64,000 nucleotides of DNA from the NCBI RefSeq assembly GCF_047600445.1, contig NZ_JASGKT010000002.1:1364001-1428000 (forward strand), in the 5' to 3' direction. Under the pieces are notes generated by a model, which saw only the letters and a program-made list of their open reading frames with translations, had not been told where the DNA came from and ran no database searches. The translations under genes and the position numbers were made by a program. Shown piece by piece: positions 63,464 to 64,000 of the stretch (its first letter is position 1; the number at the start of each line of letters is the position of its first letter). The DNA comes from Piscinibacter sp047600445. Its GTDB lineage: Bacteria > Pseudomonadota > Gammaproteobacteria > Burkholderiales > Burkholderiaceae_C.

Positions 63464-64000
63464 ATGAATTTCGGTCAGCGACAGCGTGACCCGACGAAGC
63501 ACTTCGTCGGCATCGCCGCTGTGATCCTGTTCCACGGCTTCGTGATCTACGCGCTGATGACCGGCCTGGCCAAGAAGGTCATCGAGGTGGTGCGCGCACC
63601 GATCGAGACCAAGGTCATCGAGGAAGTCAAGAAGCCGCCGCCTCCGCCCGAGGTGCTGCTGCCGCCGCCGCCCAAGCTCGAGGCGCCGCCGCCGCCCTTC
63701 ATCCCGCCGCCCGAGGTGCAGATCGCCACCCCGCCGCCGCCCCAGCCCACCATCACCGCCGTCACGCCCACGCCGCCGCCCGAGCCGGTGGTGATCGCGC
63801 CCGCGCCGCCGCCGGTGGCGGCACCCGCGCCGCCGGCCCCGGCCGCGCCGGCCGTGGTCTCGGCCGGCGTGGTCTGCCCCGGCTACCAGGAGAGGGTCAA
63901 GGAAGCCGGCTACCCGCGCGAGGCCAACCGCGCCGGCCTGACGCGCGGCGAGGCGCTGATCGAGTTCAGCGTCGGCGCCGGCGGCGAGGTCAAGAACCCG
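63464..64000 (+). CDS. tonB: TonB-like energy transducer, 3' end cut by window
   Basis: The 179 visible codons begin MNFGQRQRDPTKHFVGIAAV. One membrane helix lies near residues 15-35 (GIAAVILFHGFVIYALMTG), then a long proline-rich periplasmic spacer (runs of PPPPP and PAP) of about 85 residues, then the start of a TonB C-terminal domain (YPREANRAGLTRGEALIEFS). It would couple proton motive force to receptors such as its upstream neighbour; an exbB/exbD pair is likely next but not visible. Own transcript after the terminator. Confidence 0.88.
   Translation, partial: MNFGQRQRDPTKHFVGIAAVILFHGFVIYALMTGLAKKVIEVVRAPIETKVIEEVKKPPPPPEVLLPPPPKLEAPPPPFIPPPEVQIATPPPPQPTITAVTPTPPPEPVVIAPAPPPVAAPAPPAPAAPAVVSAGVVCPGYQERVKEAGYPREANRAGLTRGEALIEFSVGAGGEVKNP

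Overview
The window is 64 kb of very GC-rich chromosomal DNA from a betaproteobacterium, most likely order Burkholderiales. The order is inferred from gene content (smpB-ratA-rnfH-guaB-guaA synteny, PHB genes bdhA and phaR, a monofunctional RelA, QueH, metR/metE). I cannot name the genus from sequence alone. Most of it reads as core chromosome: long genes, short spacers, frequent ATGA or TGATG overlaps.

Layout. 0-6 kb: OmpR-type two-component system (kinase cut by the window edge), a SIMPL-domain periplasmic protein, 3-hydroxybutyrate dehydrogenase, an alpha/beta hydrolase, relA and tRNA-Val(GAC). 6-18.4 kb: an accessory segment directly downstream of the tRNA gene, with visibly lower GC in its first spacer. 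It holds two blocks. On the plus strand are a class V aminotransferase, a polar amino acid ABC transporter, an IclR regulator and a transporter ATPase gene cut off before its Walker A motif. On the minus strand is a seven-gene operon: NitT/TauT-type ABC transporter, M20 hydrolase, HutC-type GntR regulator, AtzF-like amidase and TauE/SafE permease. A CTTGT-N4-ACAAG operator lies just upstream of its first gene. 18.4-27.1 kb: queH, metR/metE with a MetR box, an HD hydrolase, btuB behind a cobalamin riboswitch, selD and phaR.

27.2-33.5 kb: six adjacent genes for membrane, secreted and helical-repeat-like proteins, five of which I do not recognise at all. This is the best candidate here for an undescribed system. 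33.6-53.1 kb: rimO, a MetC-like lyase, a GST with a strong palindrome in front of it and a WYL regulator behind that, smpB/ratA/rnfH, guaB, an MFS transporter, guaA, a translationally coupled flavoprotein plus ThDP enzyme, a ZIP metal transporter with a Fur-like site inside its promoter, small DUF genes, tadA and ldcA (which starts with seven histidines).

53.2-64 kb: a peptide-type ABC transporter (membrane-anchored lipoprotein binding protein, two permeases, one fused double ATPase), then a 906-residue TonB-dependent receptor and the start of a tonB-like gene. Together these suggest a nutrient uptake route from outer membrane to cytoplasm. The ABC operon is interrupted in two spacers by a dispersed palindromic repeat family, which in the second spacer has expanded into two exact 24-bp tandem arrays. 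I found no transposase, integrase, CRISPR array or rRNA.
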